DNA from: an uncultured Prevotella sp.
Lineage (GTDB): Bacteria; Bacteroidota; Bacteroidia; Bacteroidales; Bacteroidaceae
Assembly: GCA_946405145.1 (NCBI GenBank)
Contig: CAMJGE010000022.1
Coordinates: forward strand, 1-34,106
Length of the DNA stretch: 34,106 nt
Reading direction: 5' to 3'
Shown here one piece after another: positions 24,752 through 33,872 of this stretch. Position 1 is the first letter of the stretch. Every line of letters begins with the position of its first letter. The position numbers and the translations under genes are program-made. The notes under the pieces are model-generated. The model was not told the origin of the DNA and did no database searches. It worked only from the letters and a program-made list of their open reading frames with translations.

Positions 24752-24775
24752 ACGGTTCTTTCGAGCCGTTTTTTT
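24752..24775 (+). terminator. Intrinsic terminator of the ispE unit, reaching into the galE stop codon
   Basis: ACGGTTC pairs with GAGCCGT (24752-24758 with 24763-24769, one G-U pair, loop TTTC), followed by a T run to 24775. The last bases of the run are part of the galE stop codon (complement of 24774-24776), so the convergent units share this sequence. Confidence 0.78.
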
Positions 24776-25814
24776 ATTGGATACCATCTTTACGGAGTTT
24801 CTCCTGCCACTTCCAAGCACTCTTAAGTACCTCTTCTGTGGGTGTCTCAGCTTTCCAGCCAAGTATCTTATTGGCTTTGTCAACATTACCCCATACCTGT
24901 TCGATATCACCTTCACGTCGTGGAGCGAACTCCCAGTTCACCTTCACGCCAGTAGCTTTCTCAAAACCTTGCACCACTTCTAAGGTTGAAAGTCCCTTAC
25001 CAGTACCGATATTGAACACCTCAACAGCCTCTGTCTCAGGCTTATCGAGTACCCGTTCCATAGCTTTTACATGGGCCTTTGCCAAATCTACCACATAGAT
25101 ATAATCACGAATACAGGTTTTATCTGGTGTATTATAATCATTTCCGAAAATCTTCAACTGTTTACGGATACCCATGGCTGTCTGTGTCACAAATGGAATA
25201 AGATTCATAGGAACACCGTTGGGTAACTCTCCTATCAGTGCTGTGGGATGTGCGCCTATTGGATTGAAATAGCGCAGGATAATACTCTTGATAGGAGCGC
25301 CAGAATGGATATAGTCCTGAATAATCTCTTCGTTAATCTGCTTGGTGTTACCATAAGGACTCATAGCCTTCTGGATTGGTGCATCTTCCGTTACAGGCAG
25401 ATATTCCTTTGCAGGCTGACCATATACCGTGCAACTTGAAGAGAAGATGATTCCCTTCACGTCATATTTAGGCATCAGTTCCAACAGATTAATCAGACTC
25501 ATCAGGTTGTTACGATAATACATCAAAGGCTTCTCAACGCTTTCTCCTACGGCTTTAGAGGCTGCAAAATGAATGATTCCCTCAATCTTTGGATATTTCT
25601 TGAAGATACCTTCAAGTGCGTTGAAATCGCAACAATCTACTTTCTCGAATGCAGGACGTATACCTGTAATCTTTTCAATACCGTCAAGCACATTCTCATT
25701 TGAATTTGAGAGGTTATCTATGATAACCACCTCATAACCTGCTTCCTGTAGTTCAACTGTTGTATGGCTTCCGATAAAACCAGTACCACCAGTTACCAAA
25801 ATAGTTTGTTTCAT
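24774..25814 (-). CDS. galE: UDP-glucose 4-epimerase
   Basis: GalE interconverts UDP-glucose and UDP-galactose with tightly bound NAD and feeds galactose use and cell-surface glycan synthesis. The 346-residue extended SDR protein has the NAD loop GGTGFIGSH (9-17), the acidic residue after it (IIDNLSNS), active-site Ser in IFSSSCTVYG and the YGNTK pair (Tyr154, Lys158). Further family marks are HFAASKAVGES and YFNPIGAHPT. Length is typical. It lies 36 bases after tilS and may be the last gene of the minus-strand unit, although an own promoter in the gap cannot be excluded. Confidence 0.97.
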   Translation of the reverse strand: MKQTILVTGGTGFIGSHTTVELQEAGYEVVIIDNLSNSNENVLDGIEKITGIRPAFEKVDCCDFNALEGIFKKYPKIEGIIHFAASKAVGESVEKPLMYYRNNLMSLINLLELMPKYDVKGIIFSSSCTVYGQPAKEYLPVTEDAPIQKAMSPYGNTKQINEEIIQDYIHSGAPIKSIILRYFNPIGAHPTALIGELPNGVPMNLIPFVTQTAMGIRKQLKIFGNDYNTPDKTCIRDYIYVVDLAKAHVKAMERVLDKPETEAVEVFNIGTGKGLSTLEVVQGFEKATGVKVNWEFAPRREGDIEQVWGNVDKANKILGWKAETPTEEVLKSAWKWQEKLRKDGIQ

Positions 25815-25850
25815 ACGCTTATATGTTTAAATGTTACGTTATTATTATTC

Positions 25851-27194
25851 TTATGAGTTTATCAAAGTCATCTGCAGTACTTGTGATGTCTGTTCTGTTA
25901 CTCTGAATCTATTGTCTATCCGTTTTCCTATAAGCCAGATTATCTGTCCTTCACTGTCCGCAATCACCATCTGACTCCGTTTTTCCAGTAAAGAGCATTT
26001 TATATCTGTCAGATAATCGCTAACAAGTTTCTTACCTGTCATCCCATAAGGTATGAATGAATCACCATTTTCAACGAGTCTTATAGTTAGCGGAAATCTT
26101 ACCTTTACTTTATCTATCGTTACACAATCAGCTGATTTTGAGATAAATATATTATCACTTTCCTTTATACTCATACAGATAGTCTCATTGATACGATAGT
26201 GTCCAGCCTCAGGAATTCTTAGCGGTTTCATCGGTATCTTGTGTGGTGCCAAAACCAAATGCTCTCTGTCTATATAAAGCGTATAGCCTGCTGCCTCAAA
26301 TATTTTTCCTGATGAACCTTCCAAATGAGCACTCAGCTGTTCCACTTGTGTACTATTGAATCCTTTTTCAGCCAACCATTCATGCAAAAACAATTCCGGT
26401 GATGGTAATTGTTTTAACTCCACAATGGATACTGCCTCGGTCTTCTGCTGAGAATTACGCTTGACGAGTTCTTTCTTCTGTTGAGCTATTGCTGCCTCTA
26501 CTACTTTCTCAGTCTCCTGGAGAAATTGGGCGCTTTTACCGATATTATCAGCCACATTAGGATTCAACTGTTCAAGTAATGGCAATACGTTCAGACGTAT
26601 CTTGTTTCTAAGAACATCATCTATAAGATTAGTGGAATCCACCACATAACGCTGTCCGATGGAATGGAGATAATCTTCTATCTCCTGGCGACTAACACAT
26701 AATAAGGGTCTTACAATCTTGTCATTCAAGGAGCGGATACCAGTCAATCCATGAATACCACTACCCCTCATCAAGTTCATGATGAATGTTTCTACTGCAT
26801 CATCGCGATGATGAGCTACACATACAGTTTCAGCGTCTAAATCTTTTATAAGTTGGCGAAAATAGCCATAGCGCAAATCTCTTGCCGCCATTTCAATACT
26901 TACTTGATGTAAGCTTGCGTATTCTTTTGTGTCAAAGTGAATTAAGTGAAGTGGAATATTCTCTTTCGTGCAGAGATCCTTAACGAATTCTTCATCCCGA
27001 TCGCTCTCCTCACCTCTTAAATGGAAATTGCAATGAGCTGCTTCAATCCGATAGCCCAGGTCCTTCAGAATCAGTAGTAGCGCCACACTGTCGGCCCCAC
27101 CGCTCAGTGCCACAAGATGTAACCCCTCGTGACTCAGAAGACCATTCTTCCCGATGAAATCAGCAACTTTCTTTTTCACTATTTTATTCCACAT
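25851..27194 (-). CDS. tilS: tRNA(Ile)-lysidine synthetase
   Basis: TilS changes C34 of the minor tRNA-Ile(CAU) to lysidine, which makes it read AUA; the enzyme is essential in most bacteria. The 447-residue protein shows the PP-loop SGGADS (31-36), the family segment AHCNFHLRGEESDRDE, CVAHHRDDAVETF and GLTGI, then RPLLCVSRQEIEDYL and a C-terminal TilS domain (from about 350, KLVSDYLTDIK). I choose the ATG at 27194 over a TTG nine bases earlier. It overlaps the end of rlmI by 11 bases. Confidence 0.94.
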   Translation of the reverse strand: MWNKIVKKKVADFIGKNGLLSHEGLHLVALSGGADSVALLLILKDLGYRIEAAHCNFHLRGEESDRDEEFVKDLCTKENIPLHLIHFDTKEYASLHQVSIEMAARDLRYGYFRQLIKDLDAETVCVAHHRDDAVETFIMNLMRGSGIHGLTGIRSLNDKIVRPLLCVSRQEIEDYLHSIGQRYVVDSTNLIDDVLRNKIRLNVLPLLEQLNPNVADNIGKSAQFLQETEKVVEAAIAQQKKELVKRNSQQKTEAVSIVELKQLPSPELFLHEWLAEKGFNSTQVEQLSAHLEGSSGKIFEAAGYTLYIDREHLVLAPHKIPMKPLRIPEAGHYRINETICMSIKESDNIFISKSADCVTIDKVKVRFPLTIRLVENGDSFIPYGMTGKKLVSDYLTDIKCSLLEKRSQMVIADSEGQIIWLIGKRIDNRFRVTEQTSQVLQMTLINS

Positions 27195-28359
27195 AAAGAA
27201 CAAGTCCCTTCAGATATTCACCTTCTGGGTGGTATATATTGATAGGATGATCAGCAGGCTGATGCAACTGATGCAGAATCCTTACTTTTCTTCCAGCCTG
27301 TGCAGCAGCTGTAAACACCGCATTCCGGAAATGATCCTTCGTTACCACTTGCGAACAGCTAAATGTAAAGAGGATACCGCCTGGTTGGATCTTTTGGAAA
27401 GCTTTGTTGTTCAGGCGAGTATATCCTTTCAAGGCATTATGTAATGCCCCACGATGCTTGGCAAAGGCAGGTGGATCCAGAATGATCAGATCGTATTGAT
27501 CGCCGGCCTGTTCCAGATATTTGAATGCATCCTCACAGAAAGCCTGATGACGCTGATCATCTGGAAAATTCAATTCCACATTACGGTTTGTCAGTTCTAT
27601 GGCCTTGGCGCTACTATCCACCGAATGTACGAGTTCCGCGCCGCCTCGCATAGCATAAAATGAGAAACCACCGGTATAGCAGAACATATTCAGCACCTTC
27701 TTGCCTTTTGCAAAACGTTCCAGCATTGAACGGTTTTCGCGCTGATCAACGAAGAAACCGGTTTTCTGACCACGTAACCAGTCTACATAGAACCTCAAAC
27801 CGTTCTCTACTGCCACGTTATCTTCCGAGCCGCCATAGAGGAAACCATTTTCCATATCATCCATAAATGGCAACGTGGTCTCACTTTTATAATAAATATT
27901 CTCCAGTCTTCCCCCCATGACCTTTACCAGCTGATCTGCAATGGCTTTACGACATACATGCATGCCGATGCTATGAGCCTGCATTACAGCCGTCTTGCCA
28001 TAGACATCAATTACAAGCCCAGGGAGCATATCGCCCTCCCCATGAACAAGACGATACGTGTTATTATCAGGATTGTCAGCTATGCCGATAGCTTGTCTCA
28101 TTTTCAATGCGGATAATAGACGGGAAGCCCAGAACTCATCATCGATAGGTACATCACGGAATGTAAGCACCCTGACTGCTATTGAGCCTGCCTGAAAGTG
28201 CCCGGTAGCGATAAAATCACCGTTATTGGTCAATACACGCACCATTTCACCCTCTTCAATGCCTTGGTCTGCATGTTGGATAGCTCCCGAGAACACCCAG
28301 GGATGAAAACGCAGCAGACTCTCTTCCTTACCGCGTTTCAGATATATTTGTTTCATCAT
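27184..28359 (-). CDS. rlmI: RlmI-type 23S rRNA cytosine-C5 methyltransferase
   Basis: RlmI methylates C1962 of 23S rRNA in E. coli. The 391-residue protein has an N-terminal PUA domain (about 1-75, LKRGKEESLLRFHPWVFSGAI), a connecting domain and a Rossmann methyltransferase domain: VLNMFCYTGGFSFYA (SAM motif I), VHSVDSSAKAI, the catalytic-loop LIILDPPAFAKHR and TFSCSQVV, whose Cys is expected to attack C6 of the base. Members of COG1092 differ in rRNA target, so the exact cytosine is inferred. It overlaps the upstream exonuclease gene by 32 bases and tilS by 11, so the three are clearly one transcript. Confidence 0.9.
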   Translation of the reverse strand: MMKQIYLKRGKEESLLRFHPWVFSGAIQHADQGIEEGEMVRVLTNNGDFIATGHFQAGSIAVRVLTFRDVPIDDEFWASRLLSALKMRQAIGIADNPDNNTYRLVHGEGDMLPGLVIDVYGKTAVMQAHSIGMHVCRKAIADQLVKVMGGRLENIYYKSETTLPFMDDMENGFLYGGSEDNVAVENGLRFYVDWLRGQKTGFFVDQRENRSMLERFAKGKKVLNMFCYTGGFSFYAMRGGAELVHSVDSSAKAIELTNRNVELNFPDDQRHQAFCEDAFKYLEQAGDQYDLIILDPPAFAKHRGALHNALKGYTRLNNKAFQKIQPGGILFTFSCSQVVTKDHFRNAVFTAAAQAGRKVRILHQLHQPADHPINIYHPEGEYLKGLVLYVE

Positions 28360-28993
28360 GTTCTTGTTTTATATCTTCTTCTCTAACAACCAGTTCATAA
28401 TCTCCAGTAGCCTTCAGTCTTAACACTTCTTCATAGATTTGTACACATGCCCAAGCATCGATAGCTGCGTAGATCATCTGGGTGTCTTTCAGATTATCCC
28501 TTTCCCAATTCGACAATCGGTCAGCCTTGCTGATACGCTCACCAAACAAATTGGCGTAAATCTTCACCAAGCTTTGATCCTCAATGCCAATCTCTCTCAC
28601 CATGTCTTGCAGATCTATGAAGGTGCCAGGCTCAAACTCCCCCAATTCCCGCAATGCCAGCAAGTCGTTCCTCCATGCAAGTCCAACTTTGGTCACTGTC
28701 TTATCTCCCAATAGTCTCATAACAGCCGGACACATGCCAATATGGTTCAAGCGGAACAGGAAACAGATCGACTTGCTCGCCACCTGAAGCAAAGAGCATT
28801 TGAAATGTCTGCCTTTAGTGAATGACGGACGTGTCTCAGTATCCAGGCCAAGAACTGGCTGTGACAACAGATAGTCCACCGCAGCCTCCGCTTCATCAGG
28901 CGTATTGATGACAACTATCTTACCATGATATACAACTCTTTTTAGGGTCGCAATCGTAGGCTTATCGAACTTATTATATATCAACTTTTTCAT
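28328..28993 (-). CDS. DEDDy 3'-5' exonuclease domain protein (RNase D / WRN-like)
   Basis: The 221-residue protein is a stand-alone exonuclease domain of the RNase D/WRN group. Motifs: LGLDTETRP (Asp51, Glu53), VGLAWRNDLLAL (second Asp) and YAAIDAWACVQIYE with the Tyr and final Asp of the DEDDy type. There is no HRDC domain, so it is shorter than E. coli RNase D and closer to the WRN exonuclease-only proteins common in Bacteroidota; it could act on DNA or RNA 3' ends. I place the start at the ATG at 28993: a longer frame begins with a TTG at 29005 that is part of the promoter -7 box. A run of acidic and basic residues closes the C-terminus (REEDIKQEHDET). Confidence 0.88.
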   Translation of the reverse strand: MKKLIYNKFDKPTIATLKRVVYHGKIVVINTPDEAEAAVDYLLSQPVLGLDTETRPSFTKGRHFKCSLLQVASKSICFLFRLNHIGMCPAVMRLLGDKTVTKVGLAWRNDLLALRELGEFEPGTFIDLQDMVREIGIEDQSLVKIYANLFGERISKADRLSNWERDNLKDTQMIYAAIDAWACVQIYEEVLRLKATGDYELVVREEDIKQEHDETNISETR

Positions 28994-29002
28994 TTCTTGG
29001 TG

Positions 29003-29010
29003 CAAAATTA
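29003..29010 (-). promoter_or_regulatory. Promoter -7 box of the exonuclease-rlmI-tilS unit
   Basis: The minus strand reads TAATTTTG, an exact -7 consensus, with its last base 10 positions before the ATG at 28993. No TTTG is seen at the usual -33 spacing. The predicted leader is below 10 bases. Confidence 0.6.
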
Positions 29011-29027
29011 CAAAAAAATCGTTATTT

Positions 29028-29061
29028 TTTGATGAAATCTAAGTTTTTTCGACTACTTTTG
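29028..29061 (+). promoter_or_regulatory. Promoter of the ftsK-lolA unit
   Basis: TACTTTTG at 29054-29061 is an exact -7 box; TTTG at 29028-29031 lies 22 bases upstream, slightly more than the usual spacing. The ftsK ATG follows 28 bases after the -7 box. It is back to back with the exonuclease promoter. Confidence 0.65.
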
Positions 29062-29088
29062 CAACGAAAAAAGTGAAATCAGACAAAT

Positions 29089-31563
29089 ATGGCTAAGAAA
29101 AAGAATGAATCTAAGTCAAAAAGAGGCTTTAACCTGACAAGTATTTTGGAACTCAAGGATATGTTACACAACGAGAAACTGAATTTCGTGCTTGGTTGTA
29201 TTCTCGTATGTGTAGCCATTTATCTTATATTGGCTTTCATCTCCTATTTTTCAACCGGAGCTGCAGATCAGAGTTTGATAGAAGATCCTCGCGACGGTGA
29301 GGTGATGAATGCCCATCATGAATTTAGTAATACTTGTGGTAGCATTGGTGCCTACGCTTCTTGGTATTTCATCAAGCGTTGTTTTGGCTTGCCTGCTTTC
29401 CTCATTCCTGTATTCATTCTTTTGTTAGGAACTAATCTTATACGTGCTTTCAAGGTTAACTTGCTTAAGTGGTTCTTGTCACTTATGATTCTTATGATTT
29501 GGGCTTCTGTTGCTCTGGCTAAGTTCTTGGCTCCATTCCTGACGGAAGCCTGCTTCAACCCTGGGGGCGATCATGGTGCCTATATATGTCAATACATCGA
29601 GAATCTGTTAGGAGCCCCTGGTTTGACAGCTATTCTTGTTCTTAGTGCTTTGGCCTTCCTTACTTATATCAGTGCAGAGACTATCTTCTTTGTTCGAAAG
29701 ATATTAAATCCCACAAGGTTTATTGATAAGGTAAAGTTTAAGATTACCAACAACGACCCTGAAGAAAAGGCTGATTCTTATGAGCAGCAGATTGTTGACG
29801 AGTCAGAGACCGAAGAGGAAACGTTAGTCTTCGACGACCCTGCACCACAGAGTGTGGAGTTCCGTCCTGACGGAAACGCTGTTGTGATAGATCAGGCTTA
29901 TCAGCAGGAGCCAGAACAGTCTGCCGCCCCAGAAAAACTGGTTCCTCCATCAGCAGCCGACGAGGTGGGTATGGAAATTGAGGTGGCTCAAGGTGAAGCT
30001 GCAGCCGATAATGTTACTGTGGCTCCAGCCCTTGAGGATCTGGAACCCTATGATCCTAAGCGTGATCTTGAGAATTACAAATATCCTACGCTCGACCTGT
30101 TGAAGAAATACGATAACGATGGTAAGCCTTATATAGATATGGCTGAGCAGAATGCCAACAAGAACCGTATTGTGGAAGTATTGCGTACTTTTGGCGTAGA
30201 AATCTCCAGCATTAAGGCCACTGTAGGTCCTACTATCACACTCTACGAGATAACACTGGCTGCAGGTGTTCGTATCTCTAAGATCCGTTCACTTGAGGAT
30301 GATATCGCCCTGTCGCTCTCAGCTCTTGGTATTCGTATCATCGCTCCTATTCCAGGAAAGGGCACCGTGGGTATTGAGGTTCCAAATGCCAAACCAAGTG
30401 TGGTATCGATGGAATCAATCCTCAACTCCAAGAAATTCCAGGAGACAACGATGGAATTGCCCTGTGCAATGGGTAAGACCATCACCAACGAGGTGTTTAT
30501 GTTCGACTTGGCTAAAGCTCCTCACCTCCTTGTGGCTGGTGCTACTGGTCAGGGTAAGTCTGTCGGTCTGAATGCCATCCTCACCTCTTTGTTATATAAG
30601 AAGCATCCTGCAGAAATGAAGATTGTGCTCGTCGATCCAAAGATGGTTGAGTTTAGTGTCTATAAGACGATTGAGCGCCATTTCCTTGCAGCACTTCCAG
30701 AGGAAGTTGACAGTCCAATTATCACCGATACCACTAAGGTGGTTCGTACGCTGAATTCACTCTGTGTAGAGATGGATGCCCGTTATGAGTTGCTGATGGC
30801 TGCTGGCGAACGAAACATCAAGGACTATAATAAGAAATTTAAAGAGCGCAAGCTTAATCCTGAAAAAGGACATCGTTATATGCCTTATATCGTGGTGGTT
30901 ATTGATGAGTATGGTGATCTGATTATGACGGCTGGTAAGGAGATCGAGTTGCCTATCGCGCGTATAGCCCAGAAGGCCCGTGCCGTGGGTATCCACATGA
31001 TTATTGCCACTCAGCGTCCTACCACGAATATCATCACTGGTACTATCAAGGCCAACTTCCCAGGACGTATCGCCTTTAAGGTGAGTCAGGGTATTGACTC
31101 GAAGACCATTCTCGATCGAATGGGTGCCAACCAGCTTATTGGTCGTGGTGACATGCTTTATCTGCAAGGTAATGATCCCATCCGTGTGCAGTGTGCTTTC
31201 GTTGATACTCCAGAAGTAGTTGATATCAATAAGTTCATTGCTTCACAGCAAGGCTATAGTGCACCTTACGAACTCCCAGAGCCTAAGATGGAAGAGAGTG
31301 AGATGGGTGGTGATGCAGCCGATGTTGATTTGACGCACCTTGATCCGCTCTTTGAGGACGCAGCCCGTCTGATTGTCATCAATCAGAGTGGTTCCACCTC
31401 ACTCATCCAACGTAAGTTCGCCATTGGCTACAACCGTGCAGGTCGTCTGATGGATCAGTTGGAGAAGGCAGGTGTGGTTGGTGCTGCCATGGGTAGTAAG
31501 CCTCGTGAGGTGCTGATTCAGGATGAAATAAGTTTGAATAACTTACTTGGTAATCTAAAATAA
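29089..31563 (+). CDS. ftsK: DNA translocase FtsK/SpoIIIE
   Basis: FtsK is anchored at the division septum and pumps chromosome DNA, bringing the terminus to XerCD/dif for dimer resolution. The 824-residue protein has a short basic N-terminus, four membrane segments in the first about 210 residues (LNFVLGCILVCVAIYLILAF, FGLPAFLIPVFILLLG, FLSLMILMIWASVALA, TAILVLSALAFLTYI), a charged Pro/Glu linker (about 225-325), the alpha-beta motor with Walker A GATGQGKS (484-491), Walker B YIVVVIDEYGDL and TQRPTTNIITG, and the winged-helix gamma domain (AARLIVINQSGSTSLIQRKF and YNRAGRLMDQLE) that reads KOPS-like polar sequences. It is shorter than E. coli FtsK mainly in the linker. Confidence 0.97.
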   Translation: MAKKKNESKSKRGFNLTSILELKDMLHNEKLNFVLGCILVCVAIYLILAFISYFSTGAADQSLIEDPRDGEVMNAHHEFSNTCGSIGAYASWYFIKRCFGLPAFLIPVFILLLGTNLIRAFKVNLLKWFLSLMILMIWASVALAKFLAPFLTEACFNPGGDHGAYICQYIENLLGAPGLTAILVLSALAFLTYISAETIFFVRKILNPTRFIDKVKFKITNNDPEEKADSYEQQIVDESETEEETLVFDDPAPQSVEFRPDGNAVVIDQAYQQEPEQSAAPEKLVPPSAADEVGMEIEVAQGEAAADNVTVAPALEDLEPYDPKRDLENYKYPTLDLLKKYDNDGKPYIDMAEQNANKNRIVEVLRTFGVEISSIKATVGPTITLYEITLAAGVRISKIRSLEDDIALSLSALGIRIIAPIPGKGTVGIEVPNAKPSVVSMESILNSKKFQETTMELPCAMGKTITNEVFMFDLAKAPHLLVAGATGQGKSVGLNAILTSLLYKKHPAEMKIVLVDPKMVEFSVYKTIERHFLAALPEEVDSPIITDTTKVVRTLNSLCVEMDARYELLMAAGERNIKDYNKKFKERKLNPEKGHRYMPYIVVVIDEYGDLIMTAGKEIELPIARIAQKARAVGIHMIIATQRPTTNIITGTIKANFPGRIAFKVSQGIDSKTILDRMGANQLIGRGDMLYLQGNDPIRVQCAFVDTPEVVDINKFIASQQGYSAPYELPEPKMEESEMGGDAADVDLTHLDPLFEDAARLIVINQSGSTSLIQRKFAIGYNRAGRLMDQLEKAGVVGAAMGSKPREVLIQDEISLNNLLGNLK

Positions 31564-31593
31564 AAGGTAAAAAAGTAAAAGGGTAAAAAGAAA

Positions 31594-32190
31594 ATGAAAA
31601 AGATTTGTATTCTGATTCTAACGGCACTCATCAGTACCGTTGCTACAGCTCAGACCGCAAAGAGTGTGCTTGATAAAGCTGCGGCACACATCACAGTCAA
31701 AGAAGGTGTGAAGGCTAACTTCAAGATGCAAGGTGGCATTGGTAACACAAGCGGCACTATTCTCATTAAGGGTAAGAAGTTCCAAGCCACAACACCACAG
31801 GCTATCGTATGGTTTGATGGCAAGACTATGTGGACTTATATGAAGCAAAACGAGGAGGTTAACGTGAGTAATCCCACTGAGGCTCAGTTGCAGGCGATCA
31901 ACCCTTACAACTTCATCAACCTCTATAAGAATGGCTACAACTGCACTTTGAACAATACGGGTAGCTCTTATGTGGTACATTTGACTTCAAATGTTAAGGA
32001 TCGCAAGATTAAGGAGCTCTTTGTGACAATCGACAAGCAGAGCTATCGTCCTACTCAGGTTAAACTCCTGCAGGGTAAGAAGTGGACTATCTTCGACATC
32101 ACAGACCTTTCGAAGTCTAAGGTTGCCGATTCGCAGTTCCGCTTTAATGCCAAGGACTTTCCAAAGGCAGAGGTTATTGATCTGCGCTAA
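31594..32190 (+). CDS. LolA-like outer-membrane lipoprotein carrier
   Basis: The 198-residue protein has a signal peptide (MKKICILILTALISTVATAQ) and a LolA-like fold: an amphipathic start (KSVLDKAAAHITVKEGVKAN), then FKMQ... strands, GTILIKGKKFQATTPQAIVWFDGKTMWTYM in which the KF...FDGKTMW pattern is the LolA signature, and a C-terminal half-barrel (LFVTIDKQSYRPTQVKL). LolA-type chaperones carry lipoproteins across the periplasm. It lies 30 bases after ftsK, separated by an A-rich run that includes repeated GTAAAA; ftsK-lolA is a conserved pair in Bacteroidota as far as I recall. Confidence 0.88.
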   Translation: MKKICILILTALISTVATAQTAKSVLDKAAAHITVKEGVKANFKMQGGIGNTSGTILIKGKKFQATTPQAIVWFDGKTMWTYMKQNEEVNVSNPTEAQLQAINPYNFINLYKNGYNCTLNNTGSSYVVHLTSNVKDRKIKELFVTIDKQSYRPTQVKLLQGKKWTIFDITDLSKSKVADSQFRFNAKDFPKAEVIDLR

Positions 32191-32205
32191 TTCGCACCCG
32201 ACGAT

Positions 32206-33684
32206 ATGAACAGATTTCAGCTATATCGGCTTCTGCGCGCAAACAACCGTCTGAGTATGCGGCGCAGTCCGCTGTTCGAACAGAGCAAATGGGCGAAGGC
32301 ACTTATCTTCTTCGGAGGAGCGGTCTTCGCTCTTTACCTTATTATATATGGTATTCTCATCGCGATGACAGCTGATGGTTATGCAGGTGTGATGGTATCG
32401 ATGATGCCTGTCATCCTGATACTCGACTATCTGCTGCGTTTCATCTTTCAGACAACGCCAGGTGTGATGGTAAAGCCTTATATCCTGCAACCGATATCGC
32501 GCTATACAGCCATAGAGTGCTTTCTTCTCTCCTCTCATTTTAGTGGTTACAACTTCCTTTGGTTGGCTATGTTCCTCCCCTATTCTATTATCATTATGAT
32601 AGCTGGGGCTGGTTTCGGAGCGGTGATGATAGAGTTTGTCGGCTGTGTGATGTTCATCATGCTTAATAGTCAGATCTATCTCTTCTTCCGCACACTTATC
32701 AATCGTAATGTACTGTGGTTTCTGCCCTCTGCAATACTCTACGCATTACCCTTCTGGCCACTGCTGATGTCCGATAAGCATGCTTTTTCGAAAGCACTTG
32801 ATCTCTATGCTGCTTTTGGACGCAGTGCTTGGTTGCTGCCAGTCTTGATAACTGTTCTCGTGCTGCTCTTTGTTGTTAACCGTTATTTCCAGTTTAAGTA
32901 CGTCTATGAGGAAATCTCCAAGAAGAAAGAGCGCGCTTTGAAACATATCTCCGAATTCCGGTTCCTCAACCGTTTTGGTCTGATTGGTGAATATCTGAAG
33001 ATAGAGTTGAAGTCTAACATGCGTAATCGTGCCATGCGAAGTCGATGCATCATGAGTCTTTCCATGATTGTCATTTTCTCCTCGCTCACGGCTTATACCA
33101 ATATCTATAACAGCACGTTCATGACCAATTTCTGGTGTATCTATTGCTTTGCGCTCTTCAGTGTCACTTCACTCACGAAGTTCATGGGACAGGAAGGTAA
33201 CTATATCGATCTTCTGATGGTACACGAGGAGAACATCATCACGCTGCTCAAAGCCAAATTCTGGTTCTATACCCTTGCATTGCTCATTCCTTTCCTCATC
33301 ATGTTACCGGCAGTCTTTACAGGAAAGTTTACATGGCTCATGATGCTGGCATATATGAGTCTGACGGCAGGTCTTGTGCATTTCATCATCTTCCAACTGG
33401 CCGTCTATAACAAGCAGACTATTCCTTTGCAACTGAAGGTTACCAATGGTTCTAATTTCGAAAACGGATGGCAGCTGATCATCGAGATGGTGGCTCTCTG
33501 TTCGCCTGGTATCATTGTCAGCACAGGCTTCGCTTTGGTTGGCGAAACACCTACTTATGTGTTTATGATTCTGCTTGGTTTGATATTTGTTGTAGGTCAT
33601 CCTTGGTGGATTCGCAACATCTATCAGCGCATGATGCAAAGGCGTTATGAGAACCTTGAAGGCTTCCGTAGTACCCGCCAATGA
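32206..33684 (+). CDS. DUF5687 membrane protein, ABC-permease-like
   Basis: The 492-residue protein has about a dozen predicted membrane helices (for example ALIFFGGAVFALYLIIYGIL, YSIIIMIAGAGFGAVMIEF, WLLPVLITVLVLLFVVNRYF, FWFYTLALLIPFLIML, YVFMILLGLIFVVG) and a cytoplasmic region (KKKERALKHISEF). It matches the Bacteroidota family DUF5687, whose members usually accompany an ABC transporter ATPase and are thought to be its permease. No ATPase gene follows here; the next features are tRNAs. It starts 15 bases after lolA, so it is probably the last gene of the ftsK unit. The transported compound is unknown. Confidence 0.85.
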   Translation: MNRFQLYRLLRANNRLSMRRSPLFEQSKWAKALIFFGGAVFALYLIIYGILIAMTADGYAGVMVSMMPVILILDYLLRFIFQTTPGVMVKPYILQPISRYTAIECFLLSSHFSGYNFLWLAMFLPYSIIIMIAGAGFGAVMIEFVGCVMFIMLNSQIYLFFRTLINRNVLWFLPSAILYALPFWPLLMSDKHAFSKALDLYAAFGRSAWLLPVLITVLVLLFVVNRYFQFKYVYEEISKKKERALKHISEFRFLNRFGLIGEYLKIELKSNMRNRAMRSRCIMSLSMIVIFSSLTAYTNIYNSTFMTNFWCIYCFALFSVTSLTKFMGQEGNYIDLLMVHEENIITLLKAKFWFYTLALLIPFLIMLPAVFTGKFTWLMMLAYMSLTAGLVHFIIFQLAVYNKQTIPLQLKVTNGSNFENGWQLIIEMVALCSPGIIVSTGFALVGETPTYVFMILLGLIFVVGHPWWIRNIYQRMMQRRYENLEGFRSTRQ

Positions 33685-33733
33685 CATGATACATCTCAAT
33701 CTAAAACTTTTTTGAAAGAATTTTCAGAAAAAG

Positions 33734-33765
33734 TTTGGTAGTTTCAGAAAAAGTGCGTACCTTTG
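33734..33765 (+). promoter_or_regulatory. Consensus promoter of the tRNA cluster
   Basis: TTTG (33734-33737), 20 bases, then TACCTTTG (33758-33765): both boxes match the Bacteroidota consensus exactly. The first tRNA starts 20 bases later, so a short 5' leader is removed by RNase P. Confidence 0.88.
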
Positions 33766-33785
33766 CACCCGCAAAAAAGAAAGAT

Positions 33786-33858
33786 GCACCCGTAGCTCAG
33801 TTGGTAGAGCACCTGACTCTTAATCAGGGTGTCCAGAGTTCGAGCCTCTGCGGGTGTA
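33786..33858 (+). tRNA. tRNA-Lys(CTT), copy 1
   Basis: A 73-base cloverleaf: acceptor GCACCCG / CGGGTGT with a G-U first pair, D arm GCTC-AGTTGGTA-GAGC, anticodon arm CCTGA-CTCTTAA-TCAGG with anticodon CTT (codon AAG), T arm CAGAG-TTCGAGC-CTCTG, discriminator A. CCA is not encoded. It is identical to the second copy 14 bases downstream. Confidence 0.97.
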
Positions 33859-33872
33859 CTTTTTTATGCTTT

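Noticed and set aside
24690..24983. Plus-strand open frame after ispE
   Set aside because: It crosses two terminator hairpins and is then antisense to galE.
28994..29005. TTG start for the DEDDy exonuclease
   Set aside because: That TTG is part of the promoter box TAATTTTG.
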